From Defluviitaleaceae bacterium (GTDB lineage Bacteria > Bacillota_I > Bacilli_A > MOL361 > Turicibacteraceae), in the NCBI GenBank assembly GCA_009778135.1, contig WRKJ01000101.1, positions 1-47,053 on the forward strand: a DNA stretch of 47,053 nucleotides, in the 5' to 3' direction. Within the stretch, counting starts at the first letter, position 1. Each line of letters begins with the position of its first letter. This document shows, in pieces, positions 32,642 through 42,744 of the stretch. Under the pieces are notes generated by a model. That model searched no databases. It was given only the letters and a program-made list of their open reading frames with translations, and was not told the origin of the DNA. A program made the position numbers and the translations under genes.

Positions 32642-35077
32642 ATGGGAAGCACACAGAAAAAGCGAGGCAATCTAAAGGCTTCTAATGATGAACAAGCGTA
32701 TATCGGCAAAAACAACGCAAACAAGCGCATCAGCGGTTCGCAAACAAACAGAGATTTATCTAAAACGAGAAGCGGGAAGCCGCAAAAAAAATCTAAAAAA
32801 GCCAAACAAGCTGAACGATTACGGATTAAGAAAGAAAATCAGAAGAAAGCGGCACTTGAAAAAATAACCAATAAAGAAGCAGTCACCACGGCAGATCATC
32901 TAGCGCAAGAAGTGCTTCTTGAAGTAGAGCAAGTTGAAAATAAGGCTGAAGCTATTGAGATACGACATGAAGGAGACGATGCTAAACGAAGCGACTTGAA
33001 GCATCCTTCAACTCAAAACAAAAATGAAGCTGAACCAATTGAAGCCATTCAACCAGAAGTTAAAGAAACAAATGGTCATGAAATGGATCATCAAGCAGTG
33101 GCTTCGCTTGAGAAAGAAAAAACGAATCAAAATAAGCAAAGAAAAAATAAGACTAAAAAGAGACGCACGGAACAAAAGATTGATTTGAAAGAGACGTCTG
33201 GAGCGTCAAAGACGCAACCACCTTTAAATTTAGAAAAAAGCAAAACGCTTGAAGATAAAAAAGAGCGGGATAAAAAGCGCAACCCTCGAAAGCCAAAAGT
33301 CTTGGCTGTTACAATTAAGCCAGTAGAAGAGGTACAAGCAAACGAGCCAACTGATTCGGAAAATAGCTTTAAGAAACCCATCACAGAACAAAAAAAAGCG
33401 AATTTACTCCCAAATTCGACTTGGAATTTAGGAGAGCGTGATTGGTTAAAAGAATTTAACAGAAATCGTATCCTTTGCGAGCCAGAAGCTGATAAACCTG
33501 AAAGTCATATTTTACATTTTCCACTGGGTAGAGGATTAGCTTCAACCATCTCTCAACCAAGCGCTGCTATTTTTATGGAAGCCAACAAAACTTATACCAT
33601 CGCATTTGATTTTAAGCAAGATGGCATTTTTGTACCTAATAAGAAAATCATGTGTTTTCGAACATTTGCTAACCCTGACGTGAAAGCAAATAAGGACAAT
33701 GCTAAATGGGATTATAGTTTGACTAATGATGGCATTGAAGCAAAACGGATCAAGCCACTTGGCATCACTGACTTGAACCAATGGTATCGCATTACATGTA
33801 TGTTGAAAGTACCTAAAAATACGTGGTTGCGAGTGATTCCTTTTAATAATGATGACATGAGTATTTTAGGGACGAGTTATCGAGAAATCATGGTGATAGA
33901 AGGTGAAGACGAAGCGACCTGGATGCCTCATAAAAATGACGCATTTAATCGCATGAAGTTGGAAAAACCTCCTCGTCATAAAAATGATTTAATCAAGATG
34001 TCCGATAAAAAGAACCATTCAGATCGTGCAACTAAACGTGTCAAAAGTCTGACTGCAAGTAAAAATACTGAATCGACTGTTAAGATAGAACTTTCCTATG
34101 TAACGAAGCGATTTGAACTATTCGATAGAAAATCAGCAAAGTTAAAAGAGTTTTTAGCTTTTAAAAAGGAAGAAAGTACTAAATTTTGGGCGTTGAAAGG
34201 CATTACGCTTCAAGTGAATGCGGGTGAATCATTAGGAATAGTAGGTGTCAATGGTTCGGGTAAATCAACTTTATCTAACATTATTGCGGGCGTTATCCAA
34301 CCGACGACTGGGCAAGTGAAAATTAATGGAGAAGTTTCAATTATTAGCATCTCTTCTGGTTTGAACCGCGCACTGACGGGGACCGAAAATATTAGGCTTA
34401 AACTACTCATGCTAGGATATAAAATGTCAGAAATTGAAGCGATGCTTGATGACATTGTTTTATTTTCTGAATTAGGAAGTCAAATTGATCAGCCGCTTAA
34501 AAGCTATTCCAGTGGGATGAAGGCCAGATTGGGCTTTGCGATTATGATTCATATGAATCTAGACATTATGATTGTGGATGAAGGGTTGTCAGTAGGGGAT
34601 GCGACCTTTAAAAAGAAATGTGAAGACAAAATTACTGAGTTTAAAAAACAAGGAAAGACATTTGTTATTGTGAGTCATCGTAGCGGTGATATTAAGCGGT
34701 TATGTGAAAAAACTGCTTGGATTGACTTGGGAGAACTGAAGCAATTCGGAGAAACTGATGAAGTGTTAGCAGCTTATTATGACCATATCGAATGGTATGA
34801 AAATTTAGAAGAAGTTCACAGGAATCAAATTACAACACAAAAAAGGGGCGAACGAATCACATTCAATGCGGATCATTATTATGAAAAAGTATTGTCAGAG
34901 ATCGGACCCCAATCAAAAAAGGAACAACTAAAAAAGCTTTTTTATGGTGAAGAAATCGTCGATCGAATGAGCCACGCCGTCATCATTTTGAGTATTAGTT
35001 TATTACTTCTGATGTTCTTTATTATGTTCAGGCAAGTCCAGATTGTCCTCAATTACTGGTCTGGCTTGTCGCATTAG
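32642..35077 (+). CDS. tagH: Teichoic acid ABC transporter ATPase (TagH-like) with N-terminal beta-sandwich domain
   Basis: This is the ATPase half of a two-gene polymer exporter. The 811 residues are far more than the 250-530 usual for TagH. Residues 1-250 are Lys/Glu-rich and disordered or coiled. About 254-435 look like a beta-sandwich carbohydrate-binding module ([15 protein letters not shown], then [47 protein letters not shown]). The ABC domain follows with Walker A VNGSGKST near 537, signature [12 protein letters not shown] near 622, [12 protein letters not shown] and [13 protein letters not shown]-terminal membrane helix is near 778-800, as in TagH. The permease gene TagG follows. The extra domain may recognise the exported glycan, as C-terminal modules do in O-antigen Wzt, but its N-terminal place is unusual. 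Confidence 0.88.
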   Translation: MGSTQKKRGNLKASNDEQAYIGKNNANKRISGSQTNRDLSKTRSGKPQKKSKKAKQAERLRIKKENQKKAALEKITNKEAVTTADHLAQEVLLEVEQVENKAEAIEIRHEGDDAKRSDLKHPSTQNKNEAEPIEAIQPEVKETNGHEMDHQAVASLEKEKTNQNKQRKNKTKKRRTEQKIDLKETSGASKTQPPLNLEKSKTLEDKKERDKKRNPRKPKVLAVTIKPVEEVQANEPTDSENSFKKPITEQKKANLLPNSTWNLGERDWLKEFNRNRILCEPEADKPESHILHFPLGRGLASTISQPSAAIFMEANKTYTIAFDFKQDGIFVPNKKIMCFRTFANPDVKANKDNAKWDYSLTNDGIEAKRIKPLGITDLNQWYRITCMLKVPKNTWLRVIPFNNDDMSILGTSYREIMVIEGEDEATWMPHKNDAFNRMKLEKPPRHKNDLIKMSDKKNHSDRATKRVKSLTASKNTESTVKIELSYVTKRFELFDRKSAKLKEFLAFKKEESTKFWALKGITLQVNAGESLGIVGVNGSGKSTLSNIIAGVIQPTTGQVKINGEVSIISISSGLNRALTGTENIRLKLLMLGYKMSEIEAMLDDIVLFSELGSQIDQPLKSYSSGMKARLGFAIMIHMNLDIMIVDEGLSVGDATFKKKCEDKITEFKKQGKTFVIVSHRSGDIKRLCEKTAWIDLGELKQFGETDEVLAAYYDHIEWYENLEEVHRNQITTQKRGERITFNADHYYEKVLSEIGPQSKKEQLKKLFYGEEIVDRMSHAVIILSISLLLLMFFIMFRQVQIVLNYWSGLSH

Positions 35078-35120
35078 GTTTTAAATGTGTGGTCGAATTT
35101 GTGGAGAAAGGTGTCACATT

Positions 35121-35924
35121 ATGGATAAAATTTGGCTCATTTTAAAAGAGCAACTGGAACATTTGACGGTTATTTTTCGGATTGCTAAATATGAGAGAAA
35201 AGCTTCTTATCAAGGACATTATTTAGGTCGATTATGGGAAATCTTGAATCCAATTCTTCAGACTTTGGTGTTTTACGTTATATTTGGTATTGGTTTGAGA
35301 AGTGGTGCACCTGTTAACGGTGTTCCGTTTCTGGCGTTCTTGACAGTTGGACAAGCTTCTTGGCTCTTTATGAACAGCTGTGTACAAGGTGGGAGCCAAA
35401 GCATTAAAAAGAAGTTAAATTTGGTTTCGAAAATGAAGTTTCCAATCAGTATTTTACCAACCATTTTTACAGTGGGGAAATTAAATGCATTTTTTATTAA
35501 GATGTTAATTGGTATTCTTATTGCACTTTTTTCAGGTATTTTGCCAACGGTTCATTGGTTTCAAGTGATCTACTACTTTATTGCCATGATTTTACTTGTT
35601 CTACTCATTGGATTTTTGACATCTACAATCAGTATATTGATTACAGATTTCCAGTTTATTCTGAGCACGGTCATGCGTTTGATTTTTTTTACTTCAGGTA
35701 TTATGTTTCCGGTTGAAGATATGAGAGGACGTCTGGGTGCTGTGCTCAGATTAAATCCGTTTCATTATATCGTAAGTGGTTTTCGAAGTGCATTGTTGTA
35801 TCAAGAAAATTTTTGGGAAAGAGGAGATCAAACGATCTTTTTCTGGGCTTTTACTTTACTTGTTGGTTTAGTGGGTGCTCATTTACATTTAAAATTTAGG
35901 GCAAGGTTTTCAGACTTTGTCTAA
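35121..35924 (+). CDS. tagG: Polysaccharide/teichoic acid ABC transporter permease (TagG-like)
   Basis: This ABC-2 type permease moves a lipid-linked polymer across the membrane with the TagH-like ATPase encoded just upstream. It has 267 residues and six hydrophobic segments, with the family features YERKASYQGHYLGRLWEILNP near 22 (first contact with the membrane), SKMKFPISILPT in the middle and LRLNPFHYIVSGFRSALL near the end. ATG 35121 is favoured because AAAGGTG precedes it and the family begins there; an earlier in-frame start at 35085 adds a Cys-rich leader unlike the family. Confidence 0.92.
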   Translation: MDKIWLILKEQLEHLTVIFRIAKYERKASYQGHYLGRLWEILNPILQTLVFYVIFGIGLRSGAPVNGVPFLAFLTVGQASWLFMNSCVQGGSQSIKKKLNLVSKMKFPISILPTIFTVGKLNAFFIKMLIGILIALFSGILPTVHWFQVIYYFIAMILLVLLIGFLTSTISILITDFQFILSTVMRLIFFTSGIMFPVEDMRGRLGAVLRLNPFHYIVSGFRSALLYQENFWERGDQTIFFWAFTLLVGLVGAHLHLKFRARFSDFV

Positions 35925-35952
35925 AAATTCATGAGAGTTAAAGGTGTTTGAA

Positions 35953-37458
35953 ATGAAGCATTTTATCTGGCTTTTTGGTGAAAATGAAGGGAAAACGATG
36001 AATAATAATTCATTTTATTTTTGGCAACATGTTGTGAACAAAGGGCTAGAAGTACAATGCTATTTTGTTGTTACCCAAAATGCAAGAAATCAGCTTATTT
36101 TTAAAACATTGTCTTCTGAATTACAAGAAAAAGTCATTTTTAAGAATAGTCAAAAGCATACACTTGTCTATAAACAAGCAGATATGCTTTTTGTTACATC
36201 TAGTTATAAAGATGTGATTCCTGAGCATTATTTTCGTTTTGTGAGACGCATAAAAAAACCTGTTATTTATTTGCAACATGGCACATTGGGTATTAAGAAA
36301 ATTGGTTATACGGGCAAATCGTATTGGAATAATATGTTTAGATTTTTGGTCTATAATCCGGACATAGCACCTAAACTCATCGCAGAACAAGGATTTGAAC
36401 CTTATCAAATTCATTTATCAGAAGCACATCCTCGTTATAAAAAATTAATCGAACTCAATGAGCGGGTCGTTGAGAAAAAACAAATTTTATGGTTTATCAC
36501 TTGGCGAGAATATCTGGAAAATGAAGAAGAAATGAATTTTTTAATTGACAACATAAAAAAAGTCGTACAAAGTGAGCAGTTGCTAAATCATTTGGAAAAA
36601 TCAGATAGCTATTTCAAAATTTGTTTACATGCATTTATTCCGGAATCCGTGGTTAGAAAAGTTTCAGATGTTCTTCATCATAGGAAACTAATGATTGTTG
36701 ATGGAAATCAAATTGATGTCATGGAAGAAGTGGCGAATAGTTCAATGCTGATTACTGACTATTCCTCATTAGGGTTTGATTTTACGTTTCTTAAAAAGCC
36801 AGTCTTGATTTATCAATTTGATCAAGATCGGTATTTGGACAATCGAGATACTTACTGTCATGTGAGAGAAGCATTTGCTCACCTTAATTGTAAAAATGTA
36901 ACCTCATTGATAGATAAAGTGATTAATAGGAACGATGAATTGAATGCTTTTTTTACAGCACCTTTGAAACTTCACCAAGGGTTAGAACGAATTAAACGCG
37001 GGCAACATATTGATGATTTTTATCGCCATTTCTTGTTTATTCAGCAACATTTAGTTACGATTCTAGATTGTGGGAATATAGATCAGCTTAAACTACTGGA
37101 ACTGGCTCGAAAGTTGTTGACAAAAGGTTATCTTGTTGAATTCGTCGTGCTAGATGGCACATGGGCAGAAGATTATCCACCAGGACTCAATGTCAGATTT
37201 ATTTTCAAACGTCATTCTAAGCACCCATTAGATCAAGCGAAGTATCTTTTACACGCAAGAAGTGGAAAATATATGAATAGTGCGATTCATAAGTTTTTGA
37301 CTTTGTCGAAGAGCAGAACCGTGATCATCAGTGACGATCGGTTTTACGCATTGTTGATTCATTCCAATAACGCCTATATTAAAAACAGGATTCGATATTC
37401 GACTATTTCTAAGGAACTGCTTAAAAATCTATTTCCGAATGTGGGAGGTGAGCACTAG
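35953..37458 (+). CDS. CDP-glycerol:poly(glycerophosphate) glycerophosphotransferase-family protein
   Basis: TagB/TagF-type enzymes add glycerol phosphate to a lipid-linked disaccharide or extend the teichoic acid chain at the inner membrane face. The first 390 residues carry the family motifs VIYLQHGTLGIKKIG near 107, SEAHPRYKKL near 157, LHAFIP near 223, and ITDYSSLGFDFTFLKKPVLI near 270. About 110 residues at the C-terminus (from FIQQHLVTILDCGNID) are outside the standard domain and look like the start of a glycosyltransferase Rossmann fold. AAAGGTG fits ATG 35953 (six bases); a GTG at 35944 overlaps it. It shares the operon with tagHG and a GT4 enzyme. Confidence 0.88.
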   Translation: MKHFIWLFGENEGKTMNNNSFYFWQHVVNKGLEVQCYFVVTQNARNQLIFKTLSSELQEKVIFKNSQKHTLVYKQADMLFVTSSYKDVIPEHYFRFVRRIKKPVIYLQHGTLGIKKIGYTGKSYWNNMFRFLVYNPDIAPKLIAEQGFEPYQIHLSEAHPRYKKLIELNERVVEKKQILWFITWREYLENEEEMNFLIDNIKKVVQSEQLLNHLEKSDSYFKICLHAFIPESVVRKVSDVLHHRKLMIVDGNQIDVMEEVANSSMLITDYSSLGFDFTFLKKPVLIYQFDQDRYLDNRDTYCHVREAFAHLNCKNVTSLIDKVINRNDELNAFFTAPLKLHQGLERIKRGQHIDDFYRHFLFIQQHLVTILDCGNIDQLKLLELARKLLTKGYLVEFVVLDGTWAEDYPPGLNVRFIFKRHSKHPLDQAKYLLHARSGKYMNSAIHKFLTLSKSRTVIISDDRFYALLIHSNNAYIKNRIRYSTISKELLKNLFPNVGGEH

Positions 37459-38601
37459 GTGAAAATCATATTTTTCGTATACAGTATATATGGAATGGGT
37501 GGAACAGTAAGAGCCACTGTTAACACTGCTAACTATTTAGTGACTCAAGGACACACAGTTGAAATTATTTCCATGAGAAGAACACATGATAATTCTCTAT
37601 TCGATATTGATTATAATGTTAAACTATCTTGGCTCTTAGATGCAAGGCAAGGTGGCTCTTTCTTAAAAAAATGTTTTAGAAAGCTTGTTTCTTACTTCCC
37701 TAGTCGTCTCGTTGATCCAACAGAAGATCTCTACAAGCATTTTAATTTATTTGTTGACTGGATGCTTATCCAAAAAATGAAAAAAATAACAGAAGGTGTT
37801 GTCATTACAACCATCCCTTCTTTTAACATGGCACAGATTAAATATGTCGGCAAAAATGTGATTAAAATTGGGCAAGAGCATAAAGATTTTTCCGTACATG
37901 ATGTTCGTTTACAAGAAAAAATTAAAGCAACCTACAGTGGATTAGACGCTGTCGTTTGTCTTACCGAAAAAGAAGAGCAACGATACCGGCGTTTTTTATC
38001 GGGAGACGTGAAAATAGCAAGAATAGCCAATGTTACACAAGGCTCTTATGCGCAAACTGATTTAACTCATCAAACGATTATTTCAGCGGGTCGGTTTGAG
38101 TATGAAAAAGGCTATGATCTATTAATAGAAGCTTTTGAAACCATTGCCCCTCATTTTCCAACATGGCGTCTGAAACTTTTCGGTAGAGGATTTGAAGAAG
38201 GAAGACTGAGAGAAATGGTTAAAGCTAAAAATTTGGAAGAACAAGTTTCGATTCAACCGATTTCGAAAGATGTTCAATATGAAATGAGTCAAGCCTCTTT
38301 GTACGTGTTAAGTTCTCGAAGTGAGGCATTCGGTTTGACCATTGTGGAAGCGATGGAAGTCGGGCTACCTGTCGTTAGTTTTTCATGTATTGGGCCGAGT
38401 GAGATTATCGACCATGAAAAAGACGGACTATTGGTAGAAGAAGGCAACATAGAAGCTTTAGCTTCAGCGATGAGTCGCATGATTAGCTCTAAAGAACGCT
38501 TAGCTGATTATTCAATCAATGCGCGTGAAAAGGCGCGGAAATATTCAAGTGATATTATGGGGAAAAAATGGAATAAATTACTGACTGATTTGTCGAGATG
38601 A
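37459..38601 (+). CDS. GT4-family glycosyltransferase
   Basis: This is a retaining sugar transferase with GT-B fold, acting on a lipid-linked glycan or teichoic acid by context. The 380-residue product has the N-terminal GMGGTVRATVNTANYL glycine loop, QEHKDFSVHD, IISAGRFEYEKGYDLLIEAF near 213, and the nucleotide-sugar motif SRSEAFGLTIVEAMEVGLPV near 291, continuing to IGPSEIIDHEKDGLLVEEG. The start is GTG 37459 with GGGAGGTGAG eight bases before it, one base after the stop of the previous gene. It is the last gene of the tag-type operon. Confidence 0.92.
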   Translation: MKIIFFVYSIYGMGGTVRATVNTANYLVTQGHTVEIISMRRTHDNSLFDIDYNVKLSWLLDARQGGSFLKKCFRKLVSYFPSRLVDPTEDLYKHFNLFVDWMLIQKMKKITEGVVITTIPSFNMAQIKYVGKNVIKIGQEHKDFSVHDVRLQEKIKATYSGLDAVVCLTEKEEQRYRRFLSGDVKIARIANVTQGSYAQTDLTHQTIISAGRFEYEKGYDLLIEAFETIAPHFPTWRLKLFGRGFEEGRLREMVKAKNLEEQVSIQPISKDVQYEMSQASLYVLSSRSEAFGLTIVEAMEVGLPVVSFSCIGPSEIIDHEKDGLLVEEGNIEALASAMSRMISSKERLADYSINAREKARKYSSDIMGKKWNKLLTDLSR

Positions 38602-38697
38602 CTGTGATTTGTGAGATAATCATAGCTCCGATTTTTCCATACGAAAATGACCTCCCTTTCGTTGAACCTTTTCAGGTCCAACTTTCGGGGGTCACAT

Positions 38698-38751
38698 CAT
38701 TCTACCACTTCTGATGGGATTTTTTTACACAGTCTGTTTTTTCTCGCTTAC
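38698..38751 (+). repeat. Dispersed repeat, copy 2, with terminator half
   Basis: This stretch matches 15556-15612 apart from a 3-base gap and two changes: CATTCTACCACTTC, TGATGGG, a T run, then ACAGTCTG and TTTTTTCTCGCTTAC. Here the left partner arm CCCATC is not present; instead TGACC and GGTCA words (near 38648 and 38690) may pair. It lies between the GT4 gene and the minus-strand permease gene and probably ends transcription of the tag-type operon. Confidence 0.75.
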
Positions 38752-38765
38752 GATTTATCACTTCC

Positions 38766-40334
38766 CTAGCCTATCTTCCCTTGCATAAGTATTTCTTTAG
38801 CATTCAGCTTCAATACATAGCTTATGGGAAATAGGGTTGACAAAATAATTGTGACAAGTCCAACAGCATAGAAGATCACAATGGTTTCTCTTTCAAGGGA
38901 AACTTCAAAAATCTCAATTAATTCATCAAGTGTCACCTCTCGTCCCATACCTCTAAATTCAAGGCTACTGAACTGTTGCCACTCACCTACGGAAGTCGAT
39001 CCTGTTGTCCAAATGCTTTCTTGAATTAGTCCTTGTCTCAACATCCCTTGAGATACGTGTGAGGAAACAATATTTCCAATAAAAATAGCAACCGTCAGGC
39101 TAACCAATGAAACTGTCATCACCTCCGCTAATAATTGAAAAATGATTTTGATTTTCTTTTCTCCTAATGCCAAATAAATTCCCATTTCATGACGACGATC
39201 ACGAAAATACAGTAAAATTAACAAACTTAATACGATCAATATAGCACCTACACCAAACCACAGAATTTGATCTGCTAACGATTGCATATTTTCCATTGCA
39301 CCATGTAAGGGAGTAAAAACTTGTGTCCAAGCATCAATCTTATAAAAGTCAGGTAAGAGTGGTTCAGCTTCAACAATAAAATCTTCTAAATATAAAGAAT
39401 CTTCAAGCACCCAAAACACTGTAGGTGTCAACATTTCTTCTAATGTTCTTCCTCCTTCTAAATTAAAAATGTTTTGCCATTCAATACGAGCTTCAAATTG
39501 TTCCCGTATCATTTCATCCAACTTCCAATTAGGCGCAAAAACAGTATTGAAAACCACAAATTGCATGTGGAAATTTTCTTCGTTGATTGCCAAGTGATAA
39601 TCCAAATCAAGGAGACCAATGATTTCAAATTCATATGAAACAGACTCCCAATTACTGTAAGGGTGATCCCAAACTTCACTTGAATCAATAAAGAATCCCC
39701 CTTCTGGAACTACTGCATCTTCTGGTAGCATAAAATGCTCATAATATAAATTGAAGACACTTCCAATAGACAAGCCGTTTAACTGTGCAATGACTCTTGG
39801 CATCAAAATAGGCGTTGGAACACTACGATCACTGGGTGGATTCATCTCTGCCGCTGTAAAAACACGTCCCTCAATAAGCTCGAAGAGACCTTCTTCAATA
39901 TGAATCACTTCAGGATGTGAAACCCCACTTAACCAGAAAAAATTATATTCACCATCCAGATTTCCATCAATTCCATCTGTGTCACCATTTTTTAACTCTG
40001 GAACATAGACATCTAAACGTGTAAGTGGATCCACCAATAATGAATAATCAAAATGATTCACATAGGGGAGTTCGCCAATCTTCTCAACAATGTCTTCTGT
40101 AATAAGTTCTAAGACCGGCTGTTCATCAAATAGCCAAAGCAATTCTAAATCCCTACTAGTCGTAACAATCGGTAATACACTACGTTGTGCTTGAAGTATG
40201 GTGTGATTAATTGCTTGTCTAATAATAATCGCACCAGCGATAAGCGAAGCCAATAATAAAATAAGTCCTAGTAAAATAGCTCCTTTTCCAGGGTTTCTAA
40301 TGACACTAGCTCTTGCACGTTGAATGAAATTCAT
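38766..40334 (-). CDS. FtsX/MacB-type ABC transporter permease, second of a pair
   Basis: The 522-residue protein has one membrane helix near the N-terminus (about 19-40), a large extracellular domain (about 45-345) and three C-terminal helices. The cytoplasmic loop DRRHEMGIYLALGEKKIKII is the FtsX-family coupling segment that contacts an ATPase. It is a clear paralogue of the 519-residue protein encoded just upstream on the same strand (matching ends and the same design). GTGAGG precedes the ATG. No ATPase gene lies in the operon, so it must borrow one or work without. Possible roles are export of, or self-protection against, the small secreted protein encoded first in the operon. Confidence 0.85.
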   Translation of the reverse strand: MNFIQRARASVIRNPGKGAILLGLILLLASLIAGAIIIRQAINHTILQAQRSVLPIVTTSRDLELLWLFDEQPVLELITEDIVEKIGELPYVNHFDYSLLVDPLTRLDVYVPELKNGDTDGIDGNLDGEYNFFWLSGVSHPEVIHIEEGLFELIEGRVFTAAEMNPPSDRSVPTPILMPRVIAQLNGLSIGSVFNLYYEHFMLPEDAVVPEGGFFIDSSEVWDHPYSNWESVSYEFEIIGLLDLDYHLAINEENFHMQFVVFNTVFAPNWKLDEMIREQFEARIEWQNIFNLEGGRTLEEMLTPTVFWVLEDSLYLEDFIVEAEPLLPDFYKIDAWTQVFTPLHGAMENMQSLADQILWFGVGAILIVLSLLILLYFRDRRHEMGIYLALGEKKIKIIFQLLAEVMTVSLVSLTVAIFIGNIVSSHVSQGMLRQGLIQESIWTTGSTSVGEWQQFSSLEFRGMGREVTLDELIEIFEVSLERETIVIFYAVGLVTIILSTLFPISYVLKLNAKEILMQGKIG

Positions 40335-40366
40335 TTGATTTTCCTCACTTTCTTAAAAATGAATGA

Positions 40367-41926
40367 TTACAACAACAGCTCCTTCGGTTTTAGCCTTATA
40401 ACATAAATAACAGGAATCAGCGTTGATGTCATTACCGTCCCTAAACCAGTTACATAAAATAGCACAACTGCTTCTATATTAAGAGAAACATCGAATGCTT
40501 CCATCATTTCTTCTGGTGACAAATTTGCTCTTGGTGGGAATCCAATTTGGTTAAAGATGCTAGTTCCATTAGAATTCTGAACATCTCTATCGCTGGTCAA
40601 CTCTAGTAGCTCATTTTCTAGCAGTCTTTGTGAAGCAATCCCTGCAATTTGATTCCCTGTAAAAAGAGCTATCGTAATTCCTGCAATCGCAATCACAACT
40701 ACTTCTGCTAGTATTTGGGAAATAATTTTCCCTTTCTTTTCTCCTAATGAGAGATAAATGCCTATCTCACGGCGACGTTCATGCAAAAATAATGTAATCA
40801 CTAAACTTAAGATTAGTATACTCATTCCAATTGAGCCATATAAAACCCAATTGGCAATATCTTGAAGGGTTCCCATTGCAGTAGCAATATCATCAAATTC
40901 ATTAAATAAATCGACAATATAATAAGCTTCATGTGGTAGCAATGGCGTAATAGCTTCTTTAAATTTATCTAAATTTTCTGGATTTTCCAAAACAAAAATA
41001 GCATTCACATGTTGTTCCATCTGATTTAACATTTCTTGTTCTTCTAAAAACCATTGGGGTGCTTCTCGACCAACAGCTTCCCAAACTGATTGTTCTGCTT
41101 CTCGTCTTCTATCATTAAAACTATCAAAAACCCAATTGGGAACATAGATAGCATTTAATTCATCCTCCCAAACCCATGAAGCAAATTCTGGATTTTCCCG
41201 ATCATACGGAACATCAAACAAACCAATCACTTCAAATGCGATGTCAATTCGTGCATACACATTTTCATCACTAAAAAATTCTGGCGTTACATTTCCCCCT
41301 GTGTTCCCCTCTTCATCTGGAAATCTGACAAATTGATACAAAGAAAACATGGACCCTAAAGTAAGGTCATTCTCATTGGCAAATGCCTCTGAAATCATGG
41401 CAACAGATTGCACCGAATTAGGTTGATATGTCAATTCTTCTGCAAAAAACTGTCGACCTGCAATCAAATCAATTGCGCCTTGTTCTATTTGTATTAGCTC
41501 TGTTTGCGATGTCCCGCGTAATCGAAAAAATTCTGGAATTCCTTCTGGTGTAGGAAACATCTGAGGGTAGACATGAAAGGGTGTTAGTCCAAAACTCCAT
41601 CCCCATGTGTGAACAACATAATCATAAAAATGAATCTCTTCTAGTGAACCTATGGCATTTACATGATCCACAGTTAGTGGTGGTAAAAATAAAAATTCGT
41701 CTGAATCAAAATTATTCCTGTATGCATCCCAAACATCCCAGTCCAAATCAATTGAAACAATGGGTCGAAAACGCCTGTGTAAATTGACTACTGTTGCGTT
41801 AATAGAACCATTCATAGCAACAGCACTTGAAATGACTGTTACTAAAAGCAGTATCAATATGAACAAAATAGTTGTTTTTCCCGATTGCCTCAAACCACTT
41901 GTCATTGCTCTTTTCAAAAAATTCAT
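40367..41926 (-). CDS. FtsX/MacB-type ABC transporter permease, first of a pair
   Basis: The 519-residue protein has the same topology as its downstream paralogue: N-terminal helix (about 18-40), extracellular domain rich in aromatic and acidic residues (about 45-350), three C-terminal helices, and the cytoplasmic segment HERRREIGIYLSLGEKKGKI. The C-terminal tail IRLKPKELLL matches the family NPxxxL-type end. It starts 123 bases after the small secreted-protein gene and ends 32 bases before the second permease gene. The ribosome site before its ATG is weak, so it may be poorly translated or start elsewhere. Confidence 0.85.
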   Translation of the reverse strand: MNFLKRAMTSGLRQSGKTTILFILILLLVTVISSAVAMNGSINATVVNLHRRFRPIVSIDLDWDVWDAYRNNFDSDEFLFLPPLTVDHVNAIGSLEEIHFYDYVVHTWGWSFGLTPFHVYPQMFPTPEGIPEFFRLRGTSQTELIQIEQGAIDLIAGRQFFAEELTYQPNSVQSVAMISEAFANENDLTLGSMFSLYQFVRFPDEEGNTGGNVTPEFFSDENVYARIDIAFEVIGLFDVPYDRENPEFASWVWEDELNAIYVPNWVFDSFNDRRREAEQSVWEAVGREAPQWFLEEQEMLNQMEQHVNAIFVLENPENLDKFKEAITPLLPHEAYYIVDLFNEFDDIATAMGTLQDIANWVLYGSIGMSILILSLVITLFLHERRREIGIYLSLGEKKGKIISQILAEVVVIAIAGITIALFTGNQIAGIASQRLLENELLELTSDRDVQNSNGTSIFNQIGFPPRANLSPEEMMEAFDVSLNIEAVVLFYVTGLGTVMTSTLIPVIYVIRLKPKELLL

Positions 41927-42049
41927 ACACTACTATTGAATACCCAACACATTCAACACTCACATCCTCTCGTTTCATTCCTTAAAATAAAGAAAGCGCC
42001 GGCCTCTTTTGAAGCAAGCACCTTCATATTTCTAACTATTAAATGAGGG

Positions 42050-42400
42050 TTACCTCGTCACCGAACCACTTACTTGAATGTCACTTGTGTTATTTAAATC
42101 AAGCAACCAACCTGAAGTTGCCATTACAGTACCATTACCTGTGTTGCTTCCAGTCGTACTCGTTCTATTTCCAAGTCGGATGGTAGCTGTCGCACGAAGG
42201 TTACCAGTTGCGATTCCTGTTACTCTGCCACGCACTCCCCATTGATTGCTTTGTTGTTCATTTACGATTGAACTCCAACAATGACCACCACTAAGACAAG
42301 TTACATTTGCCTTCACCTCAGCAGGAGTACTAAAAATTAAAGTACCACCAAGTAAAAATGCCGATAATCCCAGTAAAAAGTAATTTTGTTTCTTTTTCAT
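42050..42400 (-). CDS. Small secreted protein, bacteriocin-like
   Basis: The 116-residue product has a classical signal sequence (about 1-31, cleavage after VKA, mature start NVTCLSGGHCW). The mature 85 residues are rich in Gly, Thr, Asn, Ser and Arg, with two Cys close to the N-terminus (CLSGGHC) and a repetitive beta-type pattern. GGAGGG lies before the ATG. It heads an operon with two FtsX-type permeases, transcribed from a TTGACA-17-TATTAT promoter. Lactococcin-972-like bacteriocins share this plan (sec-secreted, beta-rich, large multi-helix partner), but I see no clear sequence match, so the call is by design and context. Confidence 0.65.
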   Translation of the reverse strand: MKKKQNYFLLGLSAFLLGGTLIFSTPAEVKANVTCLSGGHCWSSIVNEQQSNQWGVRGRVTGIATGNLRATATIRLGNRTSTTGSNTGNGTVMATSGWLLDLNNTSDIQVSGSVTR

Positions 42401-42562
42401 TTGTAAATCCCTCCAGTAATTTTATTTTGTTTCATATATCACGTAATGTCATTTAAAAATCAAAGTCCTTCCATGCATCAATGTATATTCTCTGCTCTGT
42501 AAGCTGTCATGAGGATATTAATTTCTTGAATTTTTATTTCGTTTCAATGCTTAACGCTTACT

Positions 42563-42591
42563 ATAATATCATATCCTCCCCCTTTTGTCAA
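42563..42591 (-). promoter_or_regulatory. Promoter of the secreted protein-permease operon
   Basis: On the minus strand TTGACA (42591-42586) and TATTAT (42568-42563) are 17 bases apart. The leader to the ATG at 42400 is about 155 bases long. Confidence 0.75.
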
Positions 42592-42744
42592 CATTTTTCT
42601 GGTTAAAAGCGCGGAAATCAATTTTTAAAACTATAGAGACTCAATGACTGATAATTGATGTCCCTAACCAAAAACTTAAGATACTCCCCATTTTCTTTTG
42701 ATCCATAAGATAAGACATATCTATCCTTGAAAAATGATGATATT

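Noticed and set aside
32608-32685. 25-codon frame (begins [13 protein letters not shown]) overlapping the start of the tagH-like gene
   Set aside because: It is in another frame with no convincing ribosome site; the large gene starts at 32642 with AGGTG upstream. Kept only as a possible chance frame.
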